Program-made: the position numbers and the translations under genes | The notes under the pieces: model-generated | Database searches by the model: none | What the model was told of the DNA's origin: nothing | Seen by the model: only the letters and a program-made list of their open reading frames with translations | Assembly (NCBI GenBank): GCA_944325145.1 | Contig: CALYDL010000007.1 | Location: 1 to 64,000, forward strand | Reading direction: 5' to 3' | DNA length: 64,000 bases | Origin: Candidatus Gastranaerophilales bacterium | GTDB taxonomy: Bacteria; Cyanobacteriota; Vampirovibrionia; Gastranaerophilales; Gastranaerophilaceae | In this document: piece by piece, positions 54,521 to 63,299 of the stretch | Layout: each line of letters opens with the position of its first letter | How positions within the stretch are numbered: the stretch's first letter is position 1

Positions 54521-56572
54521 TTATGCTTTATCAGAATATCTTGTAATTGCATCAGCGTATTCATCTATTATATCGTTTGAAACAGCTTTTGCTTTAGGCA
54601 CTGCCATTACTTGACCTTCGATATCGTATTTATCTTCAATTTCTGCTTTTTGTTCGGGGCTTGATGCAACAAGGCCTGTTTGAGTGTTAACTGAATCTAA
54701 TACGTGCTTTCTTTCGAAGTCTTCCAATGGGAAATCGCCTGATGCAATTTGCATTGTTGTGTGGTAAAGCATATTTAATGTGCCGCAATCTGCCCAAGGT
54801 TCATTAGATTTAACAGCGTAAATCTTTTGATTGCCAAGAACTTCTTTTGCTTCGCTAAGAGCTTCTAATGGCATATCTTGTTTGATTGATTCTTTAATTT
54901 GTTTTTGTGCGCCTTCGGCATCTTCGTTTTGAGTTAAGGCCATTAAAATTGGTGTGAATGTTTTTGACCAGTCTCTTGGTTCTTTGCCCGAGTTATTTGC
55001 AGGTAAATATGGTTCTAAAATTGATAAAGCTTTAAATACTTCTTTTGAAACTGCAAATTGGAAAATATTTGCAAAGCAGTTGCCGTTTTCATCAACATAG
55101 CCTTCTTCGAATTCTTTCGGTTTTTCTGCAAACGCTTCAATTTCGCCTCTGTCATTAATTTTCATAATGCCCAAAGACCCTCTTGCATCTTCTTTATCAA
55201 CTTCTTTTGCAATCATAACAACTGCAGCGTTTCCTGTGCTCATTATGTTTGTCATTTCTGATAATGCTTTTGGAATACGGCTCATAGCGTCGTTTGGAAG
55301 GATAAGCAAGCTGTCTCTGCCTTCTCTTTCCATTGTGTCGTACATATCAACAGTAAAGCCGCCGTTACCGCCATTTACGCCTGAATCATTCAAATAGAAT
55401 TTAATGTTTTTGCCGATGCCCAAATTGCCTTTTGAACAATCAAGAAGGCCTGCCTTATGAAGCGAAACAAAGGTTGTTTCCATAGGTGTTAAGCCTGTTG
55501 CTGTTCTGAAGCAGCCTTTTGTAAGGTTTGAGCCTTGAGGGTTACCATGCATAATTTTGCTTGATGAAGCATTTGTATATTCCGCACGTGAACCAAAGCC
55601 GCCTGCTAACATTGAAAGCTGCATATTTTGTGCACCTTCAGCCGGTACAAATTCATCTAAAACAATTTCGCCGTTATCAACTTTTTCAACGAAAGTTGCA
55701 ATTGAATCAATAATTTCAGGAACAAATCTGCCGTCTTCAAGACCGATTACAAGTTCTGTGCCGCCGCCTTGTGAGCCGCCTGATTTTTCTTCAACAACAG
55801 GAACGTTTTGAACTTCAAATGGTTTAAATACGTTTTTATTTTGTTCTGCAATAACATTTAATGCACCGTTTGATGAATCTTTTTTGGTTAATTGGCCTGC
55901 GTTTGTTAAAAGAACATTGTCACCATCTTCAACAACAGCCATTAATTTGCCTTTTGTATTTAATACATAAGCATTTTCAGGAGTACCTTTTATGCTTCTT
56001 CTGTTATCTGAATCGAGGTCAATTGAATATGGTTGAAGTTCAAATTTTAATGATTGTTGAATTTTTTCTGTCCAACCGGGGTTCTCATTAGCACTTCTTG
56101 GAGTTCTTACAACCATTTCAAATTTCATGTTGTCGCCATGGCCTTTTTTAACTTGGGTTCTGGCGTCTGTTATTGTGCCTTTGTCTTTATCTTTTGCAAT
56201 TTGAATTGTTGTTTTAACAGCATCATCGTATTTTGGAAGATCATCTTTAAATTTTGAAACAAGTTTTGATACATCCGCACGTGAGCCAACTTCTTCACCT
56301 TTTCTGCCATGTTCAATATCTTGGCAAGTTACCATAGATTGGTTTAATTCTTCAAAGGCTGTAGCTAAGCTTCCTGTAAAGGAAACGGTTGAAGCCATAG
56401 GAATATTGTTATAAGCACGATATGCAGCAGCTAATTTATCTGCACCATAGTTTGCTTGATTTCCTTTAAATTGAATAACGTTTGTTGCATTGTTCTCTCT
56501 TTTTTGAACATTTGTTGATTGCAGACTGTAATTTCTTGCTATACTATCTGCCATCGAAATACGGTTGAGCAT
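54521..56572 (-). CDS. Sugar nucleotidyltransferase-like protein with long N-terminal extension
   Basis: In this 683-residue protein the C-terminal half from about 315 looks like an NTP_transferase: LSMLAGGFGSRAEY (G-x-G-x-R loop), LLILPNDAMSRI (Asp), AFAEKPKEF (EKP), CFANIFQFAVSKEVF, and EPWADCGTLNML (WxDxGT). Such enzymes make NDP-sugars, ADP-glucose being typical. The first 310 residues are not of that family; they include IQFKG (33-37) and VSFTG (62-66) and polar, flexible sequence. AAAGGTG precedes the ATG. The extension could target or regulate the enzyme. Confidence 0.78.
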   Translation of the reverse strand: MLNRISMADSIARNYSLQSTNVQKRENNATNVIQFKGNQANYGADKLAAAYRAYNNIPMASTVSFTGSLATAFEELNQSMVTCQDIEHGRKGEEVGSRADVSKLVSKFKDDLPKYDDAVKTTIQIAKDKDKGTITDARTQVKKGHGDNMKFEMVVRTPRSANENPGWTEKIQQSLKFELQPYSIDLDSDNRRSIKGTPENAYVLNTKGKLMAVVEDGDNVLLTNAGQLTKKDSSNGALNVIAEQNKNVFKPFEVQNVPVVEEKSGGSQGGGTELVIGLEDGRFVPEIIDSIATFVEKVDNGEIVLDEFVPAEGAQNMQLSMLAGGFGSRAEYTNASSSKIMHGNPQGSNLTKGCFRTATGLTPMETTFVSLHKAGLLDCSKGNLGIGKNIKFYLNDSGVNGGNGGFTVDMYDTMEREGRDSLLILPNDAMSRIPKALSEMTNIMSTGNAAVVMIAKEVDKEDARGSLGIMKINDRGEIEAFAEKPKEFEEGYVDENGNCFANIFQFAVSKEVFKALSILEPYLPANNSGKEPRDWSKTFTPILMALTQNEDAEGAQKQIKESIKQDMPLEALSEAKEVLGNQKIYAVKSNEPWADCGTLNMLYHTTMQIASGDFPLEDFERKHVLDSVNTQTGLVASSPEQKAEIEDKYDIEGQVMAVPKAKAVSNDIIDEYADAITRYSDKA

Positions 56573-56701
56573 TTTAACACCTTTCTCTATATATTAACTA
56601 CTAAAAACAACACGTCTTTTTGTTTTAGCATACAAAAGGTTAAAACTCAAACAAAATTTTTTTTGTTAATTAACATTAACTTACTTAATAATACTTAATA
56701 A

Positions 56702-56998
56702 TCAGGAAACAAGCCTTCTGCACTTATTTTTTATCCTTCTTTGTTCTCTTTCTTTATTTGAAATTTCTCTTTGGAGCCTTCTTATTTTTATTCTTTTTTC
56801 ATCATCCGAAAGAGAAGAAGAATACCTTATATTTCTTATTTGTTTTTCTTTATATCTGATATCGTAATCAATTTTTTTTAATTCTCTTTCAAGCCTGTAT
56901 GTAGGGTCGTATGAAATTAAAGAGCCATTAGCCAAACAAACATTTGAATTTAAGAGAAAAATTCCCAAAATTGCAAAAAACAAAAAACTTTTTTTCAT
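56702..56998 (-). CDS. Small exported Arg/Lys-rich coiled-coil protein
   Basis: The 98 residues run from the ATG at 56998 (AAGG upstream), which gives a proper signal peptide MKKSFLFFAILGIFLLNSNVCLA|NG; the longer frame adds 13 residues in front of it. The mature part is a basic helix (RLERELKKIDYDIRYKEKQ, LQREISNKEREQRRIKNK), probably a coiled coil. Function unknown. Confidence 0.75.
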   Translation of the reverse strand: MKKSFLFFAILGIFLLNSNVCLANGSLISYDPTYRLERELKKIDYDIRYKEKQIRNIRYSSSLSDDEKRIKIRRLQREISNKEREQRRIKNKCRRLVS

Positions 56999-57111
56999 AA
57001 ATAAACCTTTTTTACTTTGTTTTAAATTTAAAAACAAGTTTTTTTAAGCCATAAAAAACTAGTTTTTATTTCTTATTTATTTTTTTAATAATTTGAATTT
57101 AAAAAACAAAA

Positions 57112-57774
57112 TCAAGGAAGTTCAAAGGTTATTATAAATTCTTTGTCTGCGTTTTTTTCTTTATAAAAATTACCATTGTGGGCTTCAATAATTTTTTTGC
57201 AAATTTTTAAACCAAGCCCCGTTCCTGTTTTTTTCTTACAAATGGCACTTTCGCCGTTATAAAATTTCATTTTGCTTTTTATTTCAACGGCCAAAAAACT
57301 GCCCTTAGATTTAACCGTAACATTTATTTTGGAATTTTCACTTGAATATTCACAAGCATTTGATAAAAGGTTAATAACAACTCTTTGCATTTCAATTTCA
57401 TCGTAAAGCTTAATAAAATCATCTGCTATATAATTAACTTCAACAATTTGTTCTTTGCTTTCAAATAAAATGCCTATATTTTTAATGGAATCTTCAAGTG
57501 TTTTTCTTATATCGTTTTTTGTTTTGTTTAAATTTATTTTGCCTTTGTTTATTCTATAATCGCCCAAGATATTATCCAACAAAAGCTGCAAATATTTATT
57601 TGAAGCAATTATATTTAAAATAATATTATTTGCTTCTTTTCCAAACGTTCCAAAGGCACCCGAATATAAAAGCTTTAGTGCGATAATTTGGGCTTTTACG
57701 GGCGTTTTCATATCATGTGCAAGCATTGCCAAAAATTCAGAATCTGTGATTAAAATTTTATTTTGATGCAGCAC
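57112..57774 (-). CDS. Sensorless histidine kinase-like protein, degenerate ATP site
   Basis: The 220 residues start at GTG (57774). H-box FLAMLAHDMKTPV with His20, N-box INLLSNACEYS (Asn135, Asn139) and G2 box GTGLGLKICK (184-193) are present. The G1 box (DxGxG) expected near 165-175 is replaced by IKSKMKFYNGESA, so the ATP-contacting Asp is missing. There is no sensor or membrane domain. It may be inactive or a phosphotransfer/partner protein. No response regulator is adjacent. Confidence 0.78.
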   Translation of the reverse strand: MLHQNKILITDSEFLAMLAHDMKTPVKAQIIALKLLYSGAFGTFGKEANNIILNIIASNKYLQLLLDNILGDYRINKGKINLNKTKNDIRKTLEDSIKNIGILFESKEQIVEVNYIADDFIKLYDEIEMQRVVINLLSNACEYSSENSKINVTVKSKGSFLAVEIKSKMKFYNGESAICKKKTGTGLGLKICKKIIEAHNGNFYKEKNADKEFIITFELP

Positions 57775-57863
57775 TATTTTTCAACCCGTTTTTATTAAAC
57801 AAGTGTATTATCCTGTTTTAAAGGGTTTTTGGCTACTAGCCGAACGGGTAATTTTAACTTATT

Positions 57864-59450
57864 TTATTTTGAATGAAGAATAAGCCCGTAAAGAATACTG
57901 TCTGCTATGGCATTGTACGATGCGGTAATAATGTTTTCAGACACTCCGACAGTATCCCAAATGTTAATACCATCCGTACTTTCAATTGAAACTCTTACTG
58001 TTGCTGCAGTTCCATCTTTTGAATCAAGTATCCTTACTTTAAAATCGGAAAGTTTAAATTTTTTAACCGCAGGATATTTTTCAAACAAAGCTTTTCTAAG
58101 CGCAATATCCAAAGCATTAACGGGGCCATCGCCTTCAGACACCGTGTGAATTATTTCATCTTTTATTTTAATTTTAACAGAGGCTTCTGTTATGGTTACA
58201 TTTTTATATTCGCCTTTTGAATCCATAAGAGTTGTGTCGCCAATAACTCTAAAGCCCAAAAGCTCAAATAAATTTGGTTTTTTCCCTAAAACATCCATAA
58301 CAAGAATTTCAAAGCCTGCATCAGCGCCTTCATAGGCAAAGCCTTGCCATTCAAGCTGTTTAATTCTTTCTGTTACTTTTTTAATTTCAGTATCATTTTC
58401 AAATTGAACAAATCTGAAATTTTTTGCCTTTTCCTTAATGGAAGCTGTTCCTGCTTGGTCTGAAACCAAAAATCTTCTTTCATTACCTATAAGTTCAGGG
58501 TTAATATGTTCATAGGTTTGAGAATTTTTTCTAACTCCCGATGCATGAACCCCTGCTTTGTGTGCAAATGCGCTTGCACCAACATAAGGCAAATTTGGTT
58601 CAACGGATTTGTTTGCAACTTCTGCAATTTGTTTTGCGCATTCAACCAATTTTGAGATGTTTTCACCAATTGTTATGTAATCTTTTTTTAATTGTAAATT
58701 CGGAATAACAGAACAAAGGTTTGCATTGCCGCACCTTTCGCCATAACCGTTTATTGTTCCTTGCACTTGAATTGCACCTGCATCAACCGCCGCAATTGAA
58801 TTTGCGGTTGCAAGGTCGGCATCATTATGAGCATGAATTCCAAGTTTAATATCGGGCAAGCTTTTTATAACTTCGTTTGTAATTCTATAAATATCATTAT
58901 TTATTGAGCCGCCGTTTGTATCGCACAAAATAATTCTTTCTGCACCTGCATTTTTTGCAGTTTTTAAAACTTCAATTGCATAACCTTTATTTTGTTTGTA
59001 GCCGTCAAAAAAGTGTTCTGCATCAAAAAAAACTCTTTTGCCGTTTGAAATTAAATATTCGATACTATCTTTTATCATGGAAAGATTTTCTTCTAGGGTT
59101 GTATTTAGTGCTTCTGTTACTTGAAAATCCCATGATTTACCAAAAATGGTTACAATTTTTGCATTTGATTTTGCCAAATTATTTATAACATTATCACTTT
59201 CAACTTTAACATTTGCTTTTCTTGTTGAACCAAACGCAGCAATGATAGCATTTTTTAAATTTAATTCATTGATTTTATTAAAAATTTCATTATCAACAGG
59301 ATTTGCCCCCGGCCAACCTGCTTCAATATAATCTATTCCAAGGTCATCTAATCTTTTAATTATTTTAAGTTTATCTGAAACGGAAAAATTTATTCCTTCA
59401 GATTGTGCGCCATCTCTTAATGTAGTATCGTATATTTCAATCTTTTTCAT
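57864..59450 (-). CDS. cimA: (R)-citramalate synthase
   Basis: This 528-residue protein condenses pyruvate and acetyl-CoA to citramalate, the threonine-independent route to 2-ketobutyrate and isoleucine. The HMGL-like barrel starts IYDTTLRDGAQSEGINFSV with later LGIHAHNDADLATANS; the C-terminal LeuA allosteric domain follows from about 400. Length and the GAQSEG variant favour CimA over 2-isopropylmalate synthase. TG-G-TATAAA lies 7 nt before the ATG without a Shine-Dalgarno, so a leaderless mRNA is likely. Confidence 0.9.
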   Translation of the reverse strand: MKKIEIYDTTLRDGAQSEGINFSVSDKLKIIKRLDDLGIDYIEAGWPGANPVDNEIFNKINELNLKNAIIAAFGSTRKANVKVESDNVINNLAKSNAKIVTIFGKSWDFQVTEALNTTLEENLSMIKDSIEYLISNGKRVFFDAEHFFDGYKQNKGYAIEVLKTAKNAGAERIILCDTNGGSINNDIYRITNEVIKSLPDIKLGIHAHNDADLATANSIAAVDAGAIQVQGTINGYGERCGNANLCSVIPNLQLKKDYITIGENISKLVECAKQIAEVANKSVEPNLPYVGASAFAHKAGVHASGVRKNSQTYEHINPELIGNERRFLVSDQAGTASIKEKAKNFRFVQFENDTEIKKVTERIKQLEWQGFAYEGADAGFEILVMDVLGKKPNLFELLGFRVIGDTTLMDSKGEYKNVTITEASVKIKIKDEIIHTVSEGDGPVNALDIALRKALFEKYPAVKKFKLSDFKVRILDSKDGTAATVRVSIESTDGINIWDTVGVSENIITASYNAIADSILYGLILHSK

Positions 59451-59565
59451 AAGAATATTTATACCATAAAAAATGTTAAAAATGTTTATAATTAATTTAA
59501 CAAAAAAGCAATTTTTTTTATTTAACTGTTTTTAATAAAATATAAGGAAGTAAGGTTAAAATTAA

Positions 59566-60051
59566 ATGGGCTTTTTATCATTCTTAAAAGAACTGTTCAA
59601 TAGCGCTGAAAATGTTAATAACGGTGTTAAAACAGGGTTTAGGTTTACACAAAAAGAAATTAAAGAAATAGTTTCTGTTTCTAAAAAAGAAAACTTAAAA
59701 TACTTTGAAGTTTTATCTAAAATGCCTAATTTAAAATATTTTGACATTAGCTTTCTTTTGAGCCAAACAACATTGAACGATGAAAAAATTGAAATTATTA
59801 AAGAGGCTCAAAAAATTTATAATGATGAAGAATTTAAGGCAAACGGGCAAACTCAATCTGATTTTATATTTAGAGTTGCAGCAAACCTTGAATATTTAAA
59901 TGCAGACAACATAAATGTTTTCAAAGAACTTGTTAAATGCAAAAACGAATTATATGATTTTAAAGACGCACTTTTAAACCCTGTTAAATATTTGGTTCAA
60001 AATGAAGCAAAAGTTGGGTATGCGTTTGAAAAAATCTATACAACCAATTAA
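59566..60051 (+). CDS. Hypothetical helical protein
   Basis: The 161 residues start MGFLSFLKELFNSAENVNNG; an amphipathic N-terminal helix is followed by charged helices; no membrane segment or motif recognised. AAGGAAGTAAGG lies upstream. Followed 32 nt later by the next gene, so probably a two-gene transcript. Confidence 0.7.
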   Translation: MGFLSFLKELFNSAENVNNGVKTGFRFTQKEIKEIVSVSKKENLKYFEVLSKMPNLKYFDISFLLSQTTLNDEKIEIIKEAQKIYNDEEFKANGQTQSDFIFRVAANLEYLNADNINVFKELVKCKNELYDFKDALLNPVKYLVQNEAKVGYAFEKIYTTN

Positions 60052-60083
60052 TTTCAAACACACAAAAATAAGGAAAATTTAAT

Positions 60084-60674
60084 ATGATACCTCCCGTTAT
60101 AACGGAACACAAAGGTGATATTGGTATTATTGCCGCAGGTGCAGGTGCAGGTGCGCTTTTGGGCAACTATGCTTACACAAAAACGCCGACAAAAATGGTG
60201 AGAGAAACTGTTGTAGACGGCGTTAGAAAAAACGTTATAACAGATAAATATATTGATTACGCAAAAAAAGTTTCAATAAAAGATGCGTATGAGAATATGG
60301 ACCCTCACGTTAAAAGAACTTGGCTTGAGGGTAAATTAGGCATAATTAAAGAACAGGCAACAAACGCAAAATGTGTTCAAGACAGCACAGACAGAAAACT
60401 TCTTCAAAAAACGTATGATTTAGGAATAAAATTTTTAACAGACAGACAAAATGTTCCTATGGAAGATATGGTTCTTGCAAAAAGAGGGGCAAACGCAATT
60501 TCATACGGCAGATTTGCGGAAAGAAGAGCTTCTGTTGTTAAATTTGCTGCAATTGGCGGTTTAATTGCACTTGCCGGTAAAAAAATTGTTGAAAAATATA
60601 ACAGTTTAAAAACAGAAGATAAAAGCGTTAAAGATTTGTTACCAAAAGCAGATTCTTTTGAAAAAATGAATTGA
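60084..60674 (+). CDS. Hypothetical protein with two Gly/Ala hydrophobic segments
   Basis: The 196 residues have a first hydrophobic stretch IGIIAAGAGAGALLGNYA (13-30) and a second near the C-terminus (VVKFAAIGGLIALAGKKIV), with a charged helical region between. Similar in layout to the 23821-24321 and 24569-24901 products. AAGGAAAA precedes the ATG. Function unknown. Confidence 0.7.
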   Translation: MIPPVITEHKGDIGIIAAGAGAGALLGNYAYTKTPTKMVRETVVDGVRKNVITDKYIDYAKKVSIKDAYENMDPHVKRTWLEGKLGIIKEQATNAKCVQDSTDRKLLQKTYDLGIKFLTDRQNVPMEDMVLAKRGANAISYGRFAERRASVVKFAAIGGLIALAGKKIVEKYNSLKTEDKSVKDLLPKADSFEKMN

Positions 60675-60699
60675 CTTTAATTTTTGTTTGTCAGATACT
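60671..60699 (+). promoter_or_regulatory. rpsO promoter
   Basis: TTGACT (60671-60676), 17 bp, GATACT (60694-60699). The -35 overlaps the stop of the upstream gene. Start expected near 60706. Confidence 0.65.
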
Positions 60700-60705
60700 C
60701 TAAAA

Positions 60706-60755
60706 CGCACAACCTTTGTGCACTGTGATGAGCAAGGCAAAGAAGGAAAATTAAA
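60706..60755 (+). promoter_or_regulatory. Structured rpsO leader
   Basis: The short leader opens with the hairpin GCACAA-cct-TTGTGC (60707-60721), then a purine-rich region with AGAAGGA. S15 often represses its own translation through a structured leader; this one is a candidate but I cannot show an S15 binding site. Confidence 0.35.
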
Positions 60756-61025
60756 ATGTCAATCAACTTAAAAAACAAACAAGAAATTATTTCAAAATTC
60801 GGAAAAGACAACAAGGATTCAGGTTCAATTGAAGTTCAAGTTGCAATGCTTTCTAAAAAAATTGCAGAATTAACCGAACACCTTAAAGAAAACGCAAAAG
60901 ACTTTCAAGCAAAAAGAGGCCTTTTGATGATGGTAGGTAAAAGAAAAAGAATGCTTGTTTACTTAAAGAAAAACAACCTCGAAGGTTATAGAAAATTAGT
61001 TAAAGACTTAAACTTAAGAGGATAA
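60756..61025 (+). CDS. rpsO: Small ribosomal subunit protein uS15
   Basis: This 89-residue, full-length S15 protein binds 16S rRNA helices early in 30S assembly. Family pattern: DSGSIEVQVAMLSKKIAELT, then LLMMVGKRKRMLVYLKK. The usual downstream pnp gene is absent; a terminator follows 16 nt after the stop. AGAAGGA lies upstream. Confidence 0.98.
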   Translation: MSINLKNKQEIISKFGKDNKDSGSIEVQVAMLSKKIAELTEHLKENAKDFQAKRGLLMMVGKRKRMLVYLKKNNLEGYRKLVKDLNLRG

Positions 61026-61041
61026 AAGAGAGAAAAAAAAT

Positions 61042-61068
61042 AAAGCGGGTTAAGCACCCGCTTTTTTT
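61042..61068 (+). terminator. rpsO terminator
   Basis: AAAGCGGGT/ACCCGCTTT with a 5-nt loop followed by T-run. Confidence 0.9.
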
Positions 61069-61088
61069 AATTTTAAATATAAATTTAT

Positions 61089-61973
61089 TTATTGTTTTGA
61101 ATTTTTAACTGCATTATAAGTTTCAGCTGCCATATAGCTGCTTCTGGCAAGTGGCGCACTAACAACACCCTTGAAGCCAAGTTCAAGCGCTATATTTTTT
61201 AATTCTTCAAATTCTTCTTCTTTGTAATATCTATCAACTTTTAAATGAAGCTTTGATGGCCTTATATATTGCCCTATTGTTAAAATATCAACTTTTGAAT
61301 TTAGGATATCTTTCATTGTTTGAATTATTTCATCTTTAGTTTCGCCTAAACCAACCATAATGCCTGTTTTTGTGATAATTTCAGGGTTATTTTCTTTTAT
61401 ATATGATAAAACGTTTAAAGAGCGGATATAATCTGCTTTTGGGCGTGCAATTTTATAAAGCCTTGGAACTGTTTCCATATTGTGGTTAAAAACATCTGGT
61501 TTTGATTTTAAAATTGTACAAAATGAATTTTTATTGCCTAGAAAATCGGGTGTTAAAATTTCAATTTTAATTGAAGATGATTTTTTTCTTATTTCATCAA
61601 TTGTTTGCTTGAAATGTTCTGCCCCGCCATCAGGAATATCATCTCTTGTGGTTGATGTTATAACAACATATTTTAGGTTTAATTCTTCAATTGCATTTGC
61701 CACATTTTTTGGTTCATTAATATCTAATGGTTCAGGAACGCCGCCATTGATATTACAAAACCTGCAATTTCTTGTGCAAATTTTTCCCATAATTAAAAAT
61801 GTTGCAGTTAAACACCCATAGCAAGCGGTTTTATTTGGGCATCTTGCATTGTCGCAAACAGTGTTTAGGTTATATTTTGATAAAATGTTTCTTACACTTT
61901 TATTTTCTTTATTATCTAAGCTTGCAATCGGGCGTTTAAGATAATCAGGAAGCCTTAAATAATTTTTATCCAT
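61089..61973 (-). CDS. lipA: Lipoyl synthase
   Basis: This 294-residue radical SAM enzyme inserts two sulphurs into octanoyl chains on lipoyl domains. Both clusters are visible: auxiliary CDNARCPNKTACYGC (about 36-50) and radical SAM CTRNCRFC (about 63-70, CxxxCxxC). The conserved C-terminal RSSYMA region is present as ARSSYMAAETY. The start overlaps lpdA by 8 nt, linking lipoate synthesis with the lipoamide-using enzyme. Confidence 0.96.
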   Translation of the reverse strand: MDKNYLRLPDYLKRPIASLDNKENKSVRNILSKYNLNTVCDNARCPNKTACYGCLTATFLIMGKICTRNCRFCNINGGVPEPLDINEPKNVANAIEELNLKYVVITSTTRDDIPDGGAEHFKQTIDEIRKKSSSIKIEILTPDFLGNKNSFCTILKSKPDVFNHNMETVPRLYKIARPKADYIRSLNVLSYIKENNPEIITKTGIMVGLGETKDEIIQTMKDILNSKVDILTIGQYIRPSKLHLKVDRYYKEEEFEELKNIALELGFKGVVSAPLARSSYMAAETYNAVKNSKQ

Positions 61974-63249
61974 TTAAAATTGCCTCCATAATGCCTTCTG
62001 AGTATGTTGGGTGCGCAAAAACAATATCTTTAATGTTTGAAACTTTATAGTTTGTTATCATCATTATTTGAATTTGAGATATAAGGCTTGAAGCTTCGTT
62101 TGACACAATATGCGCACCTTTTATTAAATCATCTTTGGTAATAATTTTAATAAACCCGTCTATTTGATTGTCGCACCAAGATTTTGCAAGAAATGAAACA
62201 GGCAAATTATATATTTTATATTCATTCAAATTTTCAATATCTTGTTCATTAATACCAATTGATGCAGCTTCAGGTGTTCCATATATAACAGATGGAATTA
62301 ATTCGTTTTCAATTAATTTTGCTTCTTTTCCCAATATTTTATTCATAACAAAATCAGCTTGCATAGTTGCTGTGTGCGCTAATTGTTTTGTTGAAGAAAT
62401 GTCGCCTGTTGCATAAACATTTTTATAATTTGTTGTAAGGTCTGAATTAATTTTTAAACCATTTGGGATAATTCTTTTTCTGCCAACTGCAACAAGCAAA
62501 ATATCAGCATCAATTTCACTGTTATCATCTAAAATTAATTTGCCTTCTTTATAAAAAGCTGCGGTTTTTCCTGTATAAATTTTAATTTTTTTCTGCTTAA
62601 AAATTCTTGTTATTCTTTTTTGAATATCAATATCCATTAAAGGTAAAATGCTGGGCGCTTTTTCAATAACAGAAACATTAACCCCCAAATTTGAAAAAAT
62701 TCTTGCCCATTCAACTCCAATAGCACCGGTTCCAATTATTGCAATATTTTTTGGCAATTTTTCAAGGTTTAAAATGTCATCTGAACTTAAAATGTCTTTT
62801 TTATTAAATTTAAAATCACAAAGTTCAAAAGGAATTGAGCCTGTTGCAATAATTATATTTTTTGCCTTGTAACCGTTTACTTCTAAATTTTCAAAATCAA
62901 CTTTTGCTTCTTCTTTTATAATTTTGACACCTTTTTTAATAAGTTCATTTTCAGCACCTTTTGAAAGTTTAGATATAATTGAATTTTTAATTTCAACCAT
63001 TTTTAAAATGTCAGCTTCAATTGTGCCATTTATATTAACGCCGTTTTTAGCTGAATTTAGAGCTTCAAAATAAGCGCCTGATGTATGCAAAAAAGATTTT
63101 GTAGGCACACAGCCTTTATTTAAACAGCAGCCGCCAACATTTTCTTTTTCAAATGCAAGAACGGTTAAACCGTTTTTCGCTGCAATATTTGCCGCTTTTA
63201 TGCCGGCAGGGCCAAGGCCCGCAACAATTAAATCAAAAATTTCTTCCAT
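61966..63249 (-). CDS. lpdA: Dihydrolipoyl dehydrogenase-type flavoprotein
   Basis: The 427-residue FAD/NAD disulphide reductase re-oxidises dihydrolipoamide. FAD loop VAGLGPAGIKAANIAA (about 9-24), redox pair GGCCLNKGCVPTKS (Cys42 and Cys47 by the CxxxxC spacing), NAD loop IIGTGAIGVEWARI, ATGD motif and C-terminal HPTYSE active-site His. It is somewhat shorter than usual, the C-terminal dimerisation domain being compact. No 2-oxoacid dehydrogenase or glycine-cleavage genes are in the window. AAGG precedes the ATG. Confidence 0.92.
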   Translation of the reverse strand: MEEIFDLIVAGLGPAGIKAANIAAKNGLTVLAFEKENVGGCCLNKGCVPTKSFLHTSGAYFEALNSAKNGVNINGTIEADILKMVEIKNSIISKLSKGAENELIKKGVKIIKEEAKVDFENLEVNGYKAKNIIIATGSIPFELCDFKFNKKDILSSDDILNLEKLPKNIAIIGTGAIGVEWARIFSNLGVNVSVIEKAPSILPLMDIDIQKRITRIFKQKKIKIYTGKTAAFYKEGKLILDDNSEIDADILLVAVGRKRIIPNGLKINSDLTTNYKNVYATGDISSTKQLAHTATMQADFVMNKILGKEAKLIENELIPSVIYGTPEAASIGINEQDIENLNEYKIYNLPVSFLAKSWCDNQIDGFIKIITKDDLIKGAHIVSNEASSLISQIQIMMITNYKVSNIKDIVFAHPTYSEGIMEAILNG

Positions 63250-63275
63250 AAAAAACCTTATTATTCTTGAAATTT

Positions 63276-63296
63276 AAAGCCCCATTTTGGGGCTTT
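63276..63296. terminator. Terminator between gatB and lpdA
   Basis: AAAGCCCC/GGGGCTTT with a 5-nt loop; T-rich on the plus-strand side, weaker on the minus strand, where it would end gatB. Confidence 0.6.
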
Positions 63297-63299
63297 ATT

